NCBI RefSeq assembly: GCF_016834655.1
Contig: NZ_JAENHP010000005.1
Coordinates: forward strand, 310,001 to 374,000
Origin: Paractinoplanes ovalisporus
Lineage (GTDB): Bacteria > Actinomycetota > Actinomycetes > Mycobacteriales > Micromonosporaceae
Reading direction: 5' to 3'
DNA length: 64,000 bases
Part shown: positions 29,167 to 38,077 of the stretch, one piece after another
How the letters are laid out: every line of letters begins with the position of its first letter
How positions within the stretch are numbered: the stretch's first letter is position 1
Position numbers and translations under genes: made by a program
Notes under the pieces: generated by a model
What the model saw: only the letters and a program-made list of their open reading frames with translations
Told to the model about the DNA's origin: nothing
Database searches by the model: none

Positions 29167-30054
29167 TCAGGAAACGCCTCCGCCGCCCATGCTGGGCCCG
29201 ATGGTGGCCTGCTCGGCCGCCGTGCCGGCCTCCCGAGGCGCGCGACCGCGGCGACGCGTGCGTCGCGAGAGCCACCCGGCGAACGAGGTGAGCAGCGTGT
29301 TGACGATGATGTAGATGATCGCGGCCACGATGGCGGCCTGCAGCACGTTGCCGTAGTTGGCCGAGAGGTTGTTGACGCCGAGCTGGATGAGTTCGCTGTA
29401 CGAGATGATGTAACCCAGCGCGGTGTCCTTCACCAGCACGACGAGCTGGCTGACGATCACCGGCAGCATCGCGCGGGCCGCCTGCGGGATCAGGATCTGG
29501 CCCATCACCTGGCTCTTGCGCATGCCGATCGCGTACGCGGCCTCGCTCTGCCCCCGGGGCACCGAGTGGACGCCGGCCCGGAACGCCTCGGCCAGCACCG
29601 ACCCGTTGTAGAGGGTCAGGCCGATCACCACGGCCCAGAAGATCGACATGGGCTGCTCGGTGATGAACGGCACTCCGAAGAAGATGAAGAACATCATCAG
29701 CAGCAGGGGCACGGCCCGGAAGAACTCGACCACCGCGCCGGCGGGCAGCCGCACCCACCAGTGGTCGGAGAGCCGGCCCACGGCGAAGATGATGCCGAAC
29801 GCCAGCGACAGCACCATCGCGACCGCGGCCGCCTTCAGTGTGTTCAGCAGGCCCGGAATGATGTAGTCGTTCCAGGTGGTGCCGTACGTGAAGGGCTTCC
29901 AGAGCACACCGTCCCACTGGCCCTTCGCGTCGAAGCGCGAGTAGATCCAGTAGAGCAGCCCCAGCAGGGCGATGCCGAAGACGATCGTCAGGACGAGGTT
30001 GCGCGCCTTGGCCTTGGGCCCCGGGTGGTCGTAGAGGACGGCGTCGGTACTCAT
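29167..30054 (-). CDS. gluD: glutamate ABC transporter permease GluD
   Basis: Second permease of a polar amino-acid ABC importer, 295 residues. Membrane segments include LVLTIVFGIALLGLLYWIYS and AVAMVLSLAFGIIFAVG; the EAA loop that docks the ATPase is EAFRAGVHSVPRGQSEAAYA followed by GMRKSQVMGQILIPQA. The ATG overlaps the gluC stop (ATGA). The four-gene order and its place between recA/recX and miaB match gluABCD of corynebacteria and Streptomyces, which supports glutamate as substrate. Confidence 0.92.
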   Translation of the reverse strand: MSTDAVLYDHPGPKAKARNLVLTIVFGIALLGLLYWIYSRFDAKGQWDGVLWKPFTYGTTWNDYIIPGLLNTLKAAAVAMVLSLAFGIIFAVGRLSDHWWVRLPAGAVVEFFRAVPLLLMMFFIFFGVPFITEQPMSIFWAVVIGLTLYNGSVLAEAFRAGVHSVPRGQSEAAYAIGMRKSQVMGQILIPQAARAMLPVIVSQLVVLVKDTALGYIISYSELIQLGVNNLSANYGNVLQAAIVAAIIYIIVNTLLTSFAGWLSRRTRRRGRAPREAGTAAEQATIGPSMGGGGVS

Positions 30055-30725
30055 CGCTTCACCGCCAGACGGTTGGCCAGCCAGCCGAACGCGTAGCCGG
30101 TGGGGATCAGAACCAGGGCGAAGGTGCCGGCGAAGACCAGGAAGATCGGGATGACGTTGTCGCCGTTCTCGTTGATCAGCTGCTTCATCGCGCTCGACGA
30201 CTCCATCAGGCCGATCGTGCCGACGATCGTCGTGTTCTTGCAGAGCGCGATGAGGATGCTGCCCAGCGGCGCGATGACCGCCCGGCCGGCCTGCGGCAGG
30301 ATCACGATCGTCAGGGTCTGCAGGAACGTCATGCCGATCGCGCGAGCCGCTTCGGCCTGACCCGGGGGCACCGTGTTGATGCCGGAGCGGATGGCCTCGC
30401 AGACGAACGCCGCGGTGTAGACCGAGACGCCGATCACGCCGAGCCAGAAGTTGTTCAGGTCGATGTCGTCGGCGAGCGAGAGGCCCAGCGTCGAGAAGAG
30501 ACCGAAGTAGCAGAAGAAGATGATCAGTGTGAGGGGGGTGTTGCGGAAGATGTTGACCCAGGCGGTGCCGAAGCCACGCAGCACCGGAATCGGCGACACC
30601 CGCATCGCGGCGAGAACGACGCCGAGCACCAGAGCGCCGACACCACCGGCGAGCGTGAGCTTCAGGATCCAGAGGAACCCGGTGATGTACACGTCCCGGT
30701 TCAACGGGTCGGAGAAGACGTCCAT
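30051..30725 (-). CDS. gluC: glutamate ABC transporter permease GluC
   Basis: First permease of the importer, 224 residues. HisM-type membrane protein with the EAA loop CEAIRSGINTVPPGQAEAAR and GMTFLQTLTIVILPQAGRAV. ATG at 30725 (MDVFSDPLNRD) was preferred to GTG 30731 because AAGG lies at proper distance before it. Separated from gluB by 72 bases containing a strong hairpin; overlaps gluD by four bases. Confidence 0.92.
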   Translation of the reverse strand: MDVFSDPLNRDVYITGFLWILKLTLAGGVGALVLGVVLAAMRVSPIPVLRGFGTAWVNIFRNTPLTLIIFFCYFGLFSTLGLSLADDIDLNNFWLGVIGVSVYTAAFVCEAIRSGINTVPPGQAEAARAIGMTFLQTLTIVILPQAGRAVIAPLGSILIALCKNTTIVGTIGLMESSSAMKQLINENGDNVIPIFLVFAGTFALVLIPTGYAFGWLANRLAVKR

Positions 30726-30757
30726 CGGCACCTTCGATGAGTGAGGTGGAACAAAGG

Positions 30758-30785
30758 CGGCGGGGCCGGTCGCCCGGCCCCGCCG
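30758..30785 (-). terminator. intercistronic hairpin between gluB and gluC (attenuator-like)
   Basis: A perfect 12-bp stem, CGGCGGGGCCGG (30758-30769) with CCGGCCCCGCCG (30774-30785), and a 4-base loop. On the minus strand it is followed by CCTTTGTT, a short T-rich run. It stands 13 bases past the gluB stop and would reduce read-through into the permeases or protect the gluB message. Confidence 0.7.
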
Positions 30786-30797
30786 ACTAGATGAGGA

Positions 30798-31655
30798 TCA
30801 GCTGCAGTTGGAGAGCGCCGCCGTGTCGAGCTCCGGCGCGGCCGTGCCGCTCTTGCCGAGCGTGTCGTCCCAGGCCTTCTTGTACGACCCGTCGGTGGCC
30901 GCGGCCTTCAGGATGTCGTTGATCTTGTTGCAGCCCGCGGTGTCGTCCTTCTTCAGGCCGATGCCGTACGGCTCCTCGCTGAACGGCTTGCCGACCACCT
31001 TGAACTTGCCCGCGTACTGGTCCTGCGCGGCGTACCCGGCGAGGATGATGTCGTCGGTGGTGACCGCGTCGACCTGACCGCCGGCCAGTGCCGTCACGCA
31101 CTTCGAGTACGAGTCGAACTGCTGGAGCTTGGCGTCCTTGTAGTCGGTCTGGATCCGCTTGGCCGGGGTCGACCCGCTCACCGAGCAGACCCGCCTGCCG
31201 GCCAGCGCCTCGGGACCGGTGATCGTCGAGGCGGTCGGGACGAGCAGGTCCTGGCCGGCCTTGTAGTACGGCCCGGCGAAGTTGACGACCTTCTTGCGCT
31301 CGTCGTTGATCGTGTATGTGGCCACGACCACGTCGACCTGACCCTGCTGGATGTACGGCTCGCGGTTGGAGGAGACCGTGGTCTTCCACTCGATGCCGGA
31401 CTCGGGGACGCCGAGACCCTTGGCAATGATCTTGCCGATCTCGATGTCGAAGCCGGCGTAGGTGCTGCCGGTCTGCAGGCCGAGGCCGGGCTGGTCGGCC
31501 TTGACGCCGATCACGAGCTTGCCGCTGGAGGCCTTGCCCTCGATGCCGCTCGCGCCGCTGCCGCTGCCGGTGCCCTCGTCGTCCCCGCCGCACGCGGCCA
31601 CGGCCAGCGCCATGGTGAGCGCTCCGAGCGTGGCTGCCAATCGGGTGATGCGCAT
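30798..31655 (-). CDS. gluB: glutamate-binding lipoprotein GluB
   Basis: Extracellular solute-binding protein (SBP family 3), 285 residues. Lipoprotein signal with lipobox LAVAAC (Cys ~22), a Gly/Ser/Asp linker, then the two-lobed fold: KLVIGVKADQPGLGLQ, GFDIEIGKIIAKGLG, VDVVVATYTINDERKK, FAGPYYKAGQDLLV. It captures glutamate and delivers it to GluCD. ATG at 31655 with GAGGAG upstream. Lies 45 bases after gluA. Confidence 0.93.
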   Translation of the reverse strand: MRITRLAATLGALTMALAVAACGGDDEGTGSGSGASGIEGKASSGKLVIGVKADQPGLGLQTGSTYAGFDIEIGKIIAKGLGVPESGIEWKTTVSSNREPYIQQGQVDVVVATYTINDERKKVVNFAGPYYKAGQDLLVPTASTITGPEALAGRRVCSVSGSTPAKRIQTDYKDAKLQQFDSYSKCVTALAGGQVDAVTTDDIILAGYAAQDQYAGKFKVVGKPFSEEPYGIGLKKDDTAGCNKINDILKAAATDGSYKKAWDDTLGKSGTAAPELDTAALSNCS

Positions 31656-31700
31656 GATTGTCGCTCCTCGAATTCGTATCTGTCTTATGGACTGAGAGCT

Positions 31701-32444
31701 TTAGTGCGTGAGGATTTTGGAGAGGAAGTCCTTGGCGCGATCGCTCTTCGGATTGGCGAAGAACTCGGCCGGGGGAGCGGACTCGACAAGCTGGCCGTCG
31801 GCCATGAAGACCACACGGTTGGCCGCGTGGCGGGCGAAGCCCATCTCGTGGGTGACGACCACCATCGTCATGCCCTCCTTGGCGAGCGAGGTCATGACCT
31901 CGAGCACCTCGCCGACCATTTCGGGGTCGAGGGCGCTGGTGGGCTCGTCGAACAGCATCGCCTTGGGCTGCATGGCCAGGGCGCGGGCGATCGCCACCCG
32001 CTGCTGCTGGCCGCCGGAGAGCTGGGCGGGGTATTTCTCCGCCTGGTTGCCGATGCCGACCCGGTCGAGCAGGGACATCGCCCGGTCGCGGACGACCGCC
32101 GGCTTCTCCTTGCGCACCTTCACCGGGCCGAGCATGACGTTCTGCAGGATCGTCTTGTGCGCGAACAGGTTGAAGGACTGGAACACCATGCCGACTTCGC
32201 TGCGTAGCCGCGCGAGCGGGCGACCCTCGGCGGGCAGCGGCTGCCCGTCGAAGGTGATGGTGCCGTCGTTGATCGGCTCGAGCCGGTTGATCGAGCGACA
32301 AAGTGTGGACTTGCCGGAACCCGACGGTCCGATCACGACAACTACTTCGCCCTTGGCAACGGAGAGACTCACGTTGTCGAGAACATGCAGCGGACCGAAC
32401 CACTTGTTCACTTTGTCGAGGACGATGAGAGCCTCGTCGGACAC
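31701..32444 (-). CDS. gluA: glutamate ABC transporter ATP-binding protein GluA
   Basis: ATPase of the glutamate importer, 247 residues. Walker A GPSGSGKST (~33), Q-loop MVFQSFNLFAHKT, signature LSGGQQQRVAIARAL, Walker B AMLFDEPTSALDPE, H-loop VVTHEMGFAR. GTG at 32444 (MSDEALIVLDKV) was chosen because family members begin here; an ATG-less extension to 32489 has no support. First gene of the operon. Confidence 0.94.
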   Translation of the reverse strand: MSDEALIVLDKVNKWFGPLHVLDNVSLSVAKGEVVVVIGPSGSGKSTLCRSINRLEPINDGTITFDGQPLPAEGRPLARLRSEVGMVFQSFNLFAHKTILQNVMLGPVKVRKEKPAVVRDRAMSLLDRVGIGNQAEKYPAQLSGGQQQRVAIARALAMQPKAMLFDEPTSALDPEMVGEVLEVMTSLAKEGMTMVVVTHEMGFARHAANRVVFMADGQLVESAPPAEFFANPKSDRAKDFLSKILTH

Positions 32445-32576
32445 TGCTGGACCACCGTCCCTGTTCTGGCGGATCACCCGGATGGGCACACTCTATGTGG
32501 GCCCTTGTATCGGTTCACACCGAGAATGGTCACGGAGCGGTAACACAGGAAGTGCGAGGCGCGAGCATTGTCCACC

Positions 32577-33032
32577 ATGTTCGGTATGGCTGACATGGAT
32601 CCGACAGGCGGCCTTTGGAACTGGGCGGCCTCCTCGTCCCTCTCGGGAGAGCGGGTCCAAGGCGCTCTCGCGGGCGCGCTGGAACGCACCGTGATCTCCC
32701 TGGATGCGGAGGGTATGGACGGGGCGGTGCTGTGCGACGTCTATCACGTCAGCGGCGACTTCCCGACGCTGATCGATGTCTACCTGGCCCCGGAGACGAT
32801 CGCGGAAACCACCGCCGCGAGCGCCGTCGCCGTCCGGCTCGAGGTGGAGATCATCCTTCCGGACGACTCGCTGAACCCGACACGCTACGTGTTGGCCGAC
32901 CCGGCCGGCGGCCTGCGTCACGTGCACGTCGACGAGGTCGAGACCGACGACGGCCCCGAGAGGCGGCACGTGCGCCCGTGCACCGGCGACGATCCGGCAT
33001 GCGCCGCGGCTCCCGAGGACAAAGCGGCCTGA
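32577..33032 (+). CDS. hypothetical acidic protein before miaB
   Basis: Unrecognised cytoplasmic protein of 151 residues, acidic, without signal peptide or membrane segment. Segments such as GLWNWAASSSLSGERVQGAL and DGAVLCDVYHVSGDFPTLID look like a folded domain; the C-terminal third is charged (HVHVDEVETDDGPERRHV) and contains two cysteines. ATG at 32577 is assumed; ATG 32586 is also possible, and neither has a clear ribosome site. It stands 19 bases before miaB on the same strand and is probably co-transcribed. Confidence 0.7.
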   Translation: MFGMADMDPTGGLWNWAASSSLSGERVQGALAGALERTVISLDAEGMDGAVLCDVYHVSGDFPTLIDVYLAPETIAETTAASAVAVRLEVEIILPDDSLNPTRYVLADPAGGLRHVHVDEVETDDGPERRHVRPCTGDDPACAAAPEDKAA

Positions 33033-33051
33033 CGTACCCTGGTCAATTGCC

Positions 33052-34536
33052 ATGACTAGTGAAATCGCCGGCGCCTCGCGCACGTACGACGTGCGCACCT
33101 ACGGCTGCCAGATGAACGTGCACGACAGCGAGCGCATCTCCGGCCTGATGGAAGATGCGGGCTACGTGCGCGCCGCCGATCCCGAGTCGGCCGACGTCGT
33201 GGTCTTCAACACCTGCGCCGTGCGGGAGAACGCCGACAACCGCCTCTACGGCAACCTCGGCCACCTGCGCCCCACCAAGGTGAAGAACCCCGACATGCAG
33301 ATCGCGGTCGGGGGCTGCCTGGCCCAGAAGGACCGCGGCGACATCGTCAAGAAGGCCCCCTGGGTCGACGTCGTCTTCGGCACCCACAACATCGGCTCGC
33401 TGCCGGCCCTGCTCGAACGCGCCCGGCACAACCAGGAGGCCGAGGTCGAGATCCTCGAGTCGCTCGAGGTGTTCCCGTCGACGCTGCCGACCAAGCGCGA
33501 ATCGACGTACGCGGGCTGGGTCTCGATCTCTGTGGGGTGCAACAACACCTGCACGTTCTGCATCGTCCCGTCGCTGCGCGGCAAGGAGAAGGACCGCCGC
33601 CCGGGCGAGATCCTGGCCGAGGTCGAAGCGCTCACCAAAGAGGGCGTCCTCGAGGTCACGCTGCTCGGGCAGAACGTCAACTCGTACGGCGTCGAGTTCG
33701 GCGACCGCCTCGCCTTCGGCAAGTTGCTGCGCGCCACCGGCGAGATCGAGGGCCTGGAGCGGGTCCGGTTCACCAGCCCCCACCCGAAAGACTTCACCGA
33801 CGACGTGATCGCCGCGATGGCCGAGACGCCCAACGTCTGCCACTCGCTGCACATGCCGCTGCAGTCCGGCTCCGACCGTGTGCTCAAGGCCATGCGCCGC
33901 AGCTACCGCCAGGAGAAATACCTCGGCATCATCGACAAGGTGCGGGCCGCCATGCCCGACGCCGCGATCACGACCGACATCATCGTCGGCTTCCCGGGCG
34001 AGACCGACGAAGATTTCGAGCAGACCCTCGAAGTCGTACGCCGGGCCCGGTTCTCCAGCGCGTTCACCTTCCAATACTCCAAGCGTCCCGGCACCCCGGC
34101 CGCGATCATGGACGAGCAGCTGCCCAAGGCCGTGGTGCAGGAGCGTTACGAGCGGCTGATCGCGCTGCTCGAAGAGACCACCTGGGCCGAGAACAAGAAG
34201 CTGGTCGGCGAGAAGGTCGAGGTGCTCGTCGCGGTCGGCGAGGGGCGCAAGGACGAACGTACGGGCCGGATGAGCGGCCGGGCCCGCGACGGCCGCCTCG
34301 TGCACTTCGCGACCGGCGACCTCACCCCGCGCCCCGGCGACATCGTCGAGACCGTGGTGACATACGCGGCTCCGCACCACCTGAACGCCGACGGGGTGCC
34401 GCTGACCCACCGCCGTACGCGGGCCGGTGACGCCTTTGAATCGGGCCGCACCCCCAAGCTCAAGGGTGTGTCGCTGGGCCTGCCGACGATCGGGGTTCCG
34501 GCTCCGCTGCCGGCGGCCGAGGGCTGCTCGCTCTGA
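33052..34536 (+). CDS. miaB: MiaB, tRNA-2-methylthio-N6-dimethylallyladenosine synthase
   Basis: Radical-SAM methylthiotransferase that converts i6A37 to ms2i6A37 in tRNAs reading UNN codons, 494 residues. N-terminal UPF0004 domain with three Fe-S cysteines (TYGCQMNVHDSE, NTCAVRENADN, GGCLAQKD); radical-SAM CxxxCxxC in GCNNTCTFC (~165); C-terminal TRAM domain (~380-450). Works after MiaA, encoded 3.5 kb downstream. ATG at 33052 lacks a clear Shine-Dalgarno. The end overlaps the convergent LysR gene by 77 bases. Confidence 0.96.
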   Translation: MTSEIAGASRTYDVRTYGCQMNVHDSERISGLMEDAGYVRAADPESADVVVFNTCAVRENADNRLYGNLGHLRPTKVKNPDMQIAVGGCLAQKDRGDIVKKAPWVDVVFGTHNIGSLPALLERARHNQEAEVEILESLEVFPSTLPTKRESTYAGWVSISVGCNNTCTFCIVPSLRGKEKDRRPGEILAEVEALTKEGVLEVTLLGQNVNSYGVEFGDRLAFGKLLRATGEIEGLERVRFTSPHPKDFTDDVIAAMAETPNVCHSLHMPLQSGSDRVLKAMRRSYRQEKYLGIIDKVRAAMPDAAITTDIIVGFPGETDEDFEQTLEVVRRARFSSAFTFQYSKRPGTPAAIMDEQLPKAVVQERYERLIALLEETTWAENKKLVGEKVEVLVAVGEGRKDERTGRMSGRARDGRLVHFATGDLTPRPGDIVETVVTYAAPHHLNADGVPLTHRRTRAGDAFESGRTPKLKGVSLGLPTIGVPAPLPAAEGCSL

Positions 34537-35383
34537 TCCGTTCCAGCAGGGCCCGGGTCGCCGGCGGGTCGGGCGGCTCACCGGCGACCGCGACGAGCAC
34601 GCGCCGCATGCGTCCGGGCAGAGGCACCACCCGTACGCTCTCGTTCCGGTGTGCCGTGAGAGCCAGCGCGGGCAGGGTCGTCACGCCGAGGTCGCGCGCC
34701 ACGAGCTGCTGAGCGGCCACGTAGTCGTCGGTGGTGAACCGGATGTCCGGGGTGAAACCCTCGGCGGCGCAGGCCCGCAGCAGCTCCTCGCGGCACCGCT
34801 CGCACCCGCCGATCCACCGCCGGTCCCGATGGTCGGCGAGCCGGTCACCGGGCCAGCCGGCCGGCGCGACCAGGTAGGTCTCGTCCTCGAACAGCGTCTC
34901 GGTGCGCAGCCCCGCCACGTCCGGCCCGTCGTCGTGCGTGAAGATCACCGCCACGTCCACCTCGCCGCGGCGCAGCAGGTCGATCGCCTCGGGCGGTTCG
35001 GCCTCGCGGAACCGCAGGTCGACCCCCGGATGATCGGCGTCGAAGGCCGCGGCCGCCGCCGGGACGAAGGTGCCGAGCGCGGAGGGGAAAGCCGCCAGCC
35101 GTACGCGTCCCGCCCGCAGCCCGGTGTGCGCGGCCAGCTCGTCCTCGGCCGCGTCGAGACGCCCCAGGATCTCCTCGGCCCGGTCCGCGAGCAGCCGCCC
35201 CGCCTCGGTCAGCCGGATGCCGCGCCCGGCCCGCTGGACCAGCCGGGCTCCGGTCTCGGCCTCGAGCCGCGCCAGATGGTGGCTGACCGACGGCTGGGCG
35301 TAGTGCAGCGCGTCGGCGGCCGCGGTCACCGACCCGTGTTTTGCGACCGCGACCAGGACCCGCAGACGAGTAACGTCGAGCAT
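34460..35383 (-). CDS. LysR-family regulator, divergent to threonine-dehydratase-like gene
   Basis: LysR-type regulator, 307 residues. N-terminal HTH (~3-60: TRLRVLVAVAKHGSVTAAAD, LHYAQPSVSHHLARLEAETG), then a PBP2-type effector domain with a CERC motif (GGCERCREELLR) near residue 195. ATG at 35383. A CTAT-N11-ATAG site lies 10 bases upstream between it and the PLP enzyme gene, so control of that enzyme is likely; effector unknown. The 3' end overlaps miaB by 77 bases. Confidence 0.9.
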   Translation of the reverse strand: MLDVTRLRVLVAVAKHGSVTAAADALHYAQPSVSHHLARLEAETGARLVQRAGRGIRLTEAGRLLADRAEEILGRLDAAEDELAAHTGLRAGRVRLAAFPSALGTFVPAAAAAFDADHPGVDLRFREAEPPEAIDLLRRGEVDVAVIFTHDDGPDVAGLRTETLFEDETYLVAPAGWPGDRLADHRDRRWIGGCERCREELLRACAAEGFTPDIRFTTDDYVAAQQLVARDLGVTTLPALALTAHRNESVRVVPLPGRMRRVLVAVAGEPPDPPATRALLERIRASSPRPPAAEPEPRSSAGPATHP

Positions 35384-35392
35384 CCGGCCAAT

Positions 35393-35411
35393 CTATCGAC
35401 CCTGTCTATAG
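35393..35411. promoter_or_regulatory. LysR-type recognition box CTAT-N11-ATAG
   Basis: CTAT (35393-35396) and ATAG (35408-35411) form a dyad around 11 bases, the T-N11-A arrangement of LysR regulators. It lies between the divergent LysR and PLP-enzyme starts. Confidence 0.6.
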
Positions 35412-35468
35412 GTTCGTTCGAGATCCGGCATTGGACTGATGCATGGGTGCACCCCGACGATCAAAGGC

Positions 35469-36389
35469 ATGGAGTTCTCGTACGCCGCCGTCCGCGCCGC
35501 CGTCCGCCCGCTGCCGCCCACGCCGATGTGGTCCTATCCCGTGCTCGACGCCGCCGTCGGCGCCACCGTGCACGTCAAGCACGAGAACACCCAGCCCATC
35601 GGCGCCTTCAAGGTGCGCGGTGCGCTCAACCTGCTGGCCACCTCGCGCGGCGGCACCGTCACCTACTCGACCGGCAACCACGCCCAGGCCATGGCGTACG
35701 CGAGTCACCGCTTCGGCCAGCCGTGCACGGTCGTCATGCCCGCCGCCGCGAACCCGTCCAAGGTCGCCGCCGTCCAGGCCTGGGGCGCCACGGTGGTGCT
35801 GACCGGCGACACGCTGGCCGACGCCGAGGCGCACGCTGTCACCTTGGCCGCCGAGACCGGTCAGCGGCTGGTCAGCCCCGGCGACACGCCCGAGCTGCTG
35901 GCCGGAGTCGGCACCCTCTACGAGGAGATCCTCACCGAGCGGCCCACGCTGTCCGCGATCATCGTGCCGGTCGGCAGCGGAACCGGCGCCGCAGCCGCGG
36001 CCGTCGTGGCGGCCGAGATGGCCCCGGGCTGCGAGGTCATCGCGGTGCAATCGGCCGCGTCACCCGCCGCCCACGATTCCTGGCGAGCCGGTGACCTGTG
36101 CACGCGCCCCAACCAGACCCGCGTCGAGGGCCTGGCCACGGGCCGCGGTTACGAGCTGCCCCAGGCGCTGATGCGCAAGCACCTGACCGACTTCGTGCTG
36201 GTCTCCGACGAGCGCATCGCCGAGGCCCAGCGCCTGCTCGCGGCCAAGGCGCACACGCTGGCCGAGGGAGCGGGGGCGGCCGCGTTGGCGGCGCTGCTGG
36301 AGTTCCCGGACCGGTTCGCGGGCCGGGAGGTGGCGGTCGTCTGCTCCGGGGGCAACGCCTCACCCCGTGAGCTGGCCGATCTTGCCTAG
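35469..36389 (+). CDS. threonine/serine dehydratase-like PLP enzyme
   Basis: Fold type II PLP enzyme, 306 residues. PLP lysine in PIGAFKVRGALN (~49), asparagine motif STGNHAQA, phosphate loop VPVGSGTGAA and C-terminal CSGGNASP. This fits threonine ammonia-lyase, serine racemase or hydroxyectoine-catabolic dehydratase (EutB) branches; no ACT regulatory domain, so it is a catabolic-type enzyme. ATG 35469 (MEFSYAAVRAA) was chosen. Divergent LysR gene and an LTTR box suggest substrate-induced expression. Exact substrate uncertain. Confidence 0.88.
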   Translation: MEFSYAAVRAAVRPLPPTPMWSYPVLDAAVGATVHVKHENTQPIGAFKVRGALNLLATSRGGTVTYSTGNHAQAMAYASHRFGQPCTVVMPAAANPSKVAAVQAWGATVVLTGDTLADAEAHAVTLAAETGQRLVSPGDTPELLAGVGTLYEEILTERPTLSAIIVPVGSGTGAAAAAVVAAEMAPGCEVIAVQSAASPAAHDSWRAGDLCTRPNQTRVEGLATGRGYELPQALMRKHLTDFVLVSDERIAEAQRLLAAKAHTLAEGAGAAALAALLEFPDRFAGREVAVVCSGGNASPRELADLA

Positions 36390-36513
36390 GTACGACTCCT
36401 AATCAGTCCCCGCCCTCCACCGGGGGCCGGAGCCCGGCGCAAGCCTATCGGTGGGGTCTGACAAAACCGCGCGTTATCCACAGCGGCCGTCGAGCGCAAA
36501 GCCAGCTGTCCAC

Positions 36514-36619
36514 AGGGCCGCACGAGACAGGGCCGCACGAGACAGGGCCGCACGAGAAAGGGCCGCACGAGAAAGGGCCGCACGAGAAAAGGGGCGCACG
36601 AGACAGGGCCGCACGAGAA
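36514..36619. repeat. 15-bp tandem repeat, 7 units
   Basis: Seven units of AGGGCCGCACGAGAC/AGGGCCGCACGAGAA (one is 16 bases) run without gaps between two convergent genes and end directly at the DUF349 terminator. The rest of the gap 36390-36666 shows nothing else. Confidence 0.95.
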
Positions 36620-36620
36620 A

Positions 36621-36648
36621 GGGGCGCCTCGGAAAACCGAAGCGCCCC
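36621..36648 (-). terminator. terminator of the DUF349 gene
   Basis: GGGGCGC (36621-36627) + TCGG pairs with CCGA + GCGCCCC (36642-36648), one mismatch, AAAA loop. On the minus strand it is followed by TTTCT, 18 bases after the DUF349 stop. Confidence 0.75.
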
Positions 36649-36666
36649 CAAAATCCCGTACGGAAA

Positions 36667-37875
36667 TTAAGAAGCCTGCTCAGCCAGAGCGAGGAACTGC
36701 TTCTTCGAGTTGAGCGCCTGCTCAGCCTCACGCACCCGCTTGGCATCCCCGGCGGCCTTGGCCCGCTCGAGACGCTGCTCGGCCTCGGCCACCTGCTCAC
36801 GCATCTGCTGGAGCAGCGGGTTGTCCTGCGGCGTGGTCTTGCGCCAGGCCGAGTCCATCGCCACGCGGATGCGCTCTTCGGCGGCCCGCCAGCGACGGTC
36901 GAGCGAGGCGGCCGACTCGCGCGGCACCCGGCCCGCGTCGTGCCACGCGGCCTGGGCGTCACGCAGCTTGTTCTGCGCGCCGCGCGGGTCGGCGTCGACG
37001 TCGAGCGCCTCGACCTCGGCCAGGATCTGGTGCTTGCGGTCGAGGTTGCCCTTGTATTCCGCGTCGCGGGCCGAGAAGACCTCGCTGCGGCGGGTGAAGA
37101 ACGCGTCCTGAGCGGCGCGGAACCTTTCCCAGAGGCGCTGCTCGGCCTCCTTGGCGGCGCGCGGCGCGGCCTTCCACTCGGCCATGAGTTCCTTGAGCCG
37201 GTTCGCCGTGGCCGACCACTCGGTCGACTCGGACAGGCTCTCGGCCTCGGCGACCAGCTCTTCCTTGGCCGTCTGGGCCTGCTTGCGCTGGCCGTCGAGG
37301 GTGGCGAAGTGGGCGCCGCGGCGGCGGGTGAAGCCGTCACGGGCCGTGGCGAACCGCTTCCACAGCTCGCCGTCGGTCTTCTTGTCGACGCCGCGGATGG
37401 TCTTCCACTCGTCGAGGATCTCCTTGAGCCGGTCGCCCGCCGACTTCCAGCCGGTGGACTCGGCGGCGATCTTCTCCGCCTCCTCGACCAGCGCGGTCTT
37501 GCGCACGACGGCCTCGGCCCGGGCCGTCTCACGGGCCGCACGCGCCTCGCCGGCCTTCTCGTCGGCCAGCGTGGCCAGGCGGTCGAGCCGCGTGGCGAGG
37601 CCGTCGATGTCGCCGACCACGTGCGCCTCGTCGAGCTGCTGGCGCAGCCGCTTGACGCTGGTCAGGGAGTGCGCCGCGTCGGCCGCGCCGGACTTGAGCC
37701 GGGCCTCGACGAGCTCGACCTCGGTCACCAGGTCGGCGAAGCGTCGCGCGAAGTGGGCCAACCCCTCCTCGGGGGTGCCCGCCTGCCAGGAGCCGACCAC
37801 GCGGTCGCCCTCGGCGGTCTTCACGTACACGGTGCCGTCGGCATCCACCCGCCCGAAGGCCGTCCAGTCGTTCAT
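36667..37875 (-). CDS. DUF349-repeat coiled-coil protein
   Basis: Conserved actinobacterial protein with several DUF349 repeats, 402 residues. N-terminal ~60 residues form a small domain (MNDWTAFGRVDADGTVYVKT; GSWQAGTPEEGLAHFARRF). The rest is helical and highly charged, with the repeated W-K/R pattern of DUF349 (GWKSAGDRLKEILDEWKTI; LWKRFATARDGFTRRR; EWSATANRLKELMAEWKAA; LWERFRAAQDAFFTRRS). ATG at 37875 has GAGGATGG upstream. A homologue holds the same place near miaA in mycobacteria and Streptomyces. Molecular role unknown. Confidence 0.9.
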   Translation of the reverse strand: MNDWTAFGRVDADGTVYVKTAEGDRVVGSWQAGTPEEGLAHFARRFADLVTEVELVEARLKSGAADAAHSLTSVKRLRQQLDEAHVVGDIDGLATRLDRLATLADEKAGEARAARETARAEAVVRKTALVEEAEKIAAESTGWKSAGDRLKEILDEWKTIRGVDKKTDGELWKRFATARDGFTRRRGAHFATLDGQRKQAQTAKEELVAEAESLSESTEWSATANRLKELMAEWKAAPRAAKEAEQRLWERFRAAQDAFFTRRSEVFSARDAEYKGNLDRKHQILAEVEALDVDADPRGAQNKLRDAQAAWHDAGRVPRESAASLDRRWRAAEERIRVAMDSAWRKTTPQDNPLLQQMREQVAEAEQRLERAKAAGDAKRVREAEQALNSKKQFLALAEQAS

Positions 37876-38077
37876 GACCCATCCTCGTCTTCCCGGCATC
37901 CCCGATCTCACCTGATCGGTGACCACCGCCACGGCGCAGTCGAACGCCCAGCTTCTCCAAGGCATTCTTTCTCGCGCATTGTCACAGGTCCAACCCGGTT
38001 ACGGGGAAGCGCCCGCCGATGATCGTGTCCAAACCTTGGCCTACCGTTGCTCCGTGCCGTTCGCAGGAGCTCCCCGC

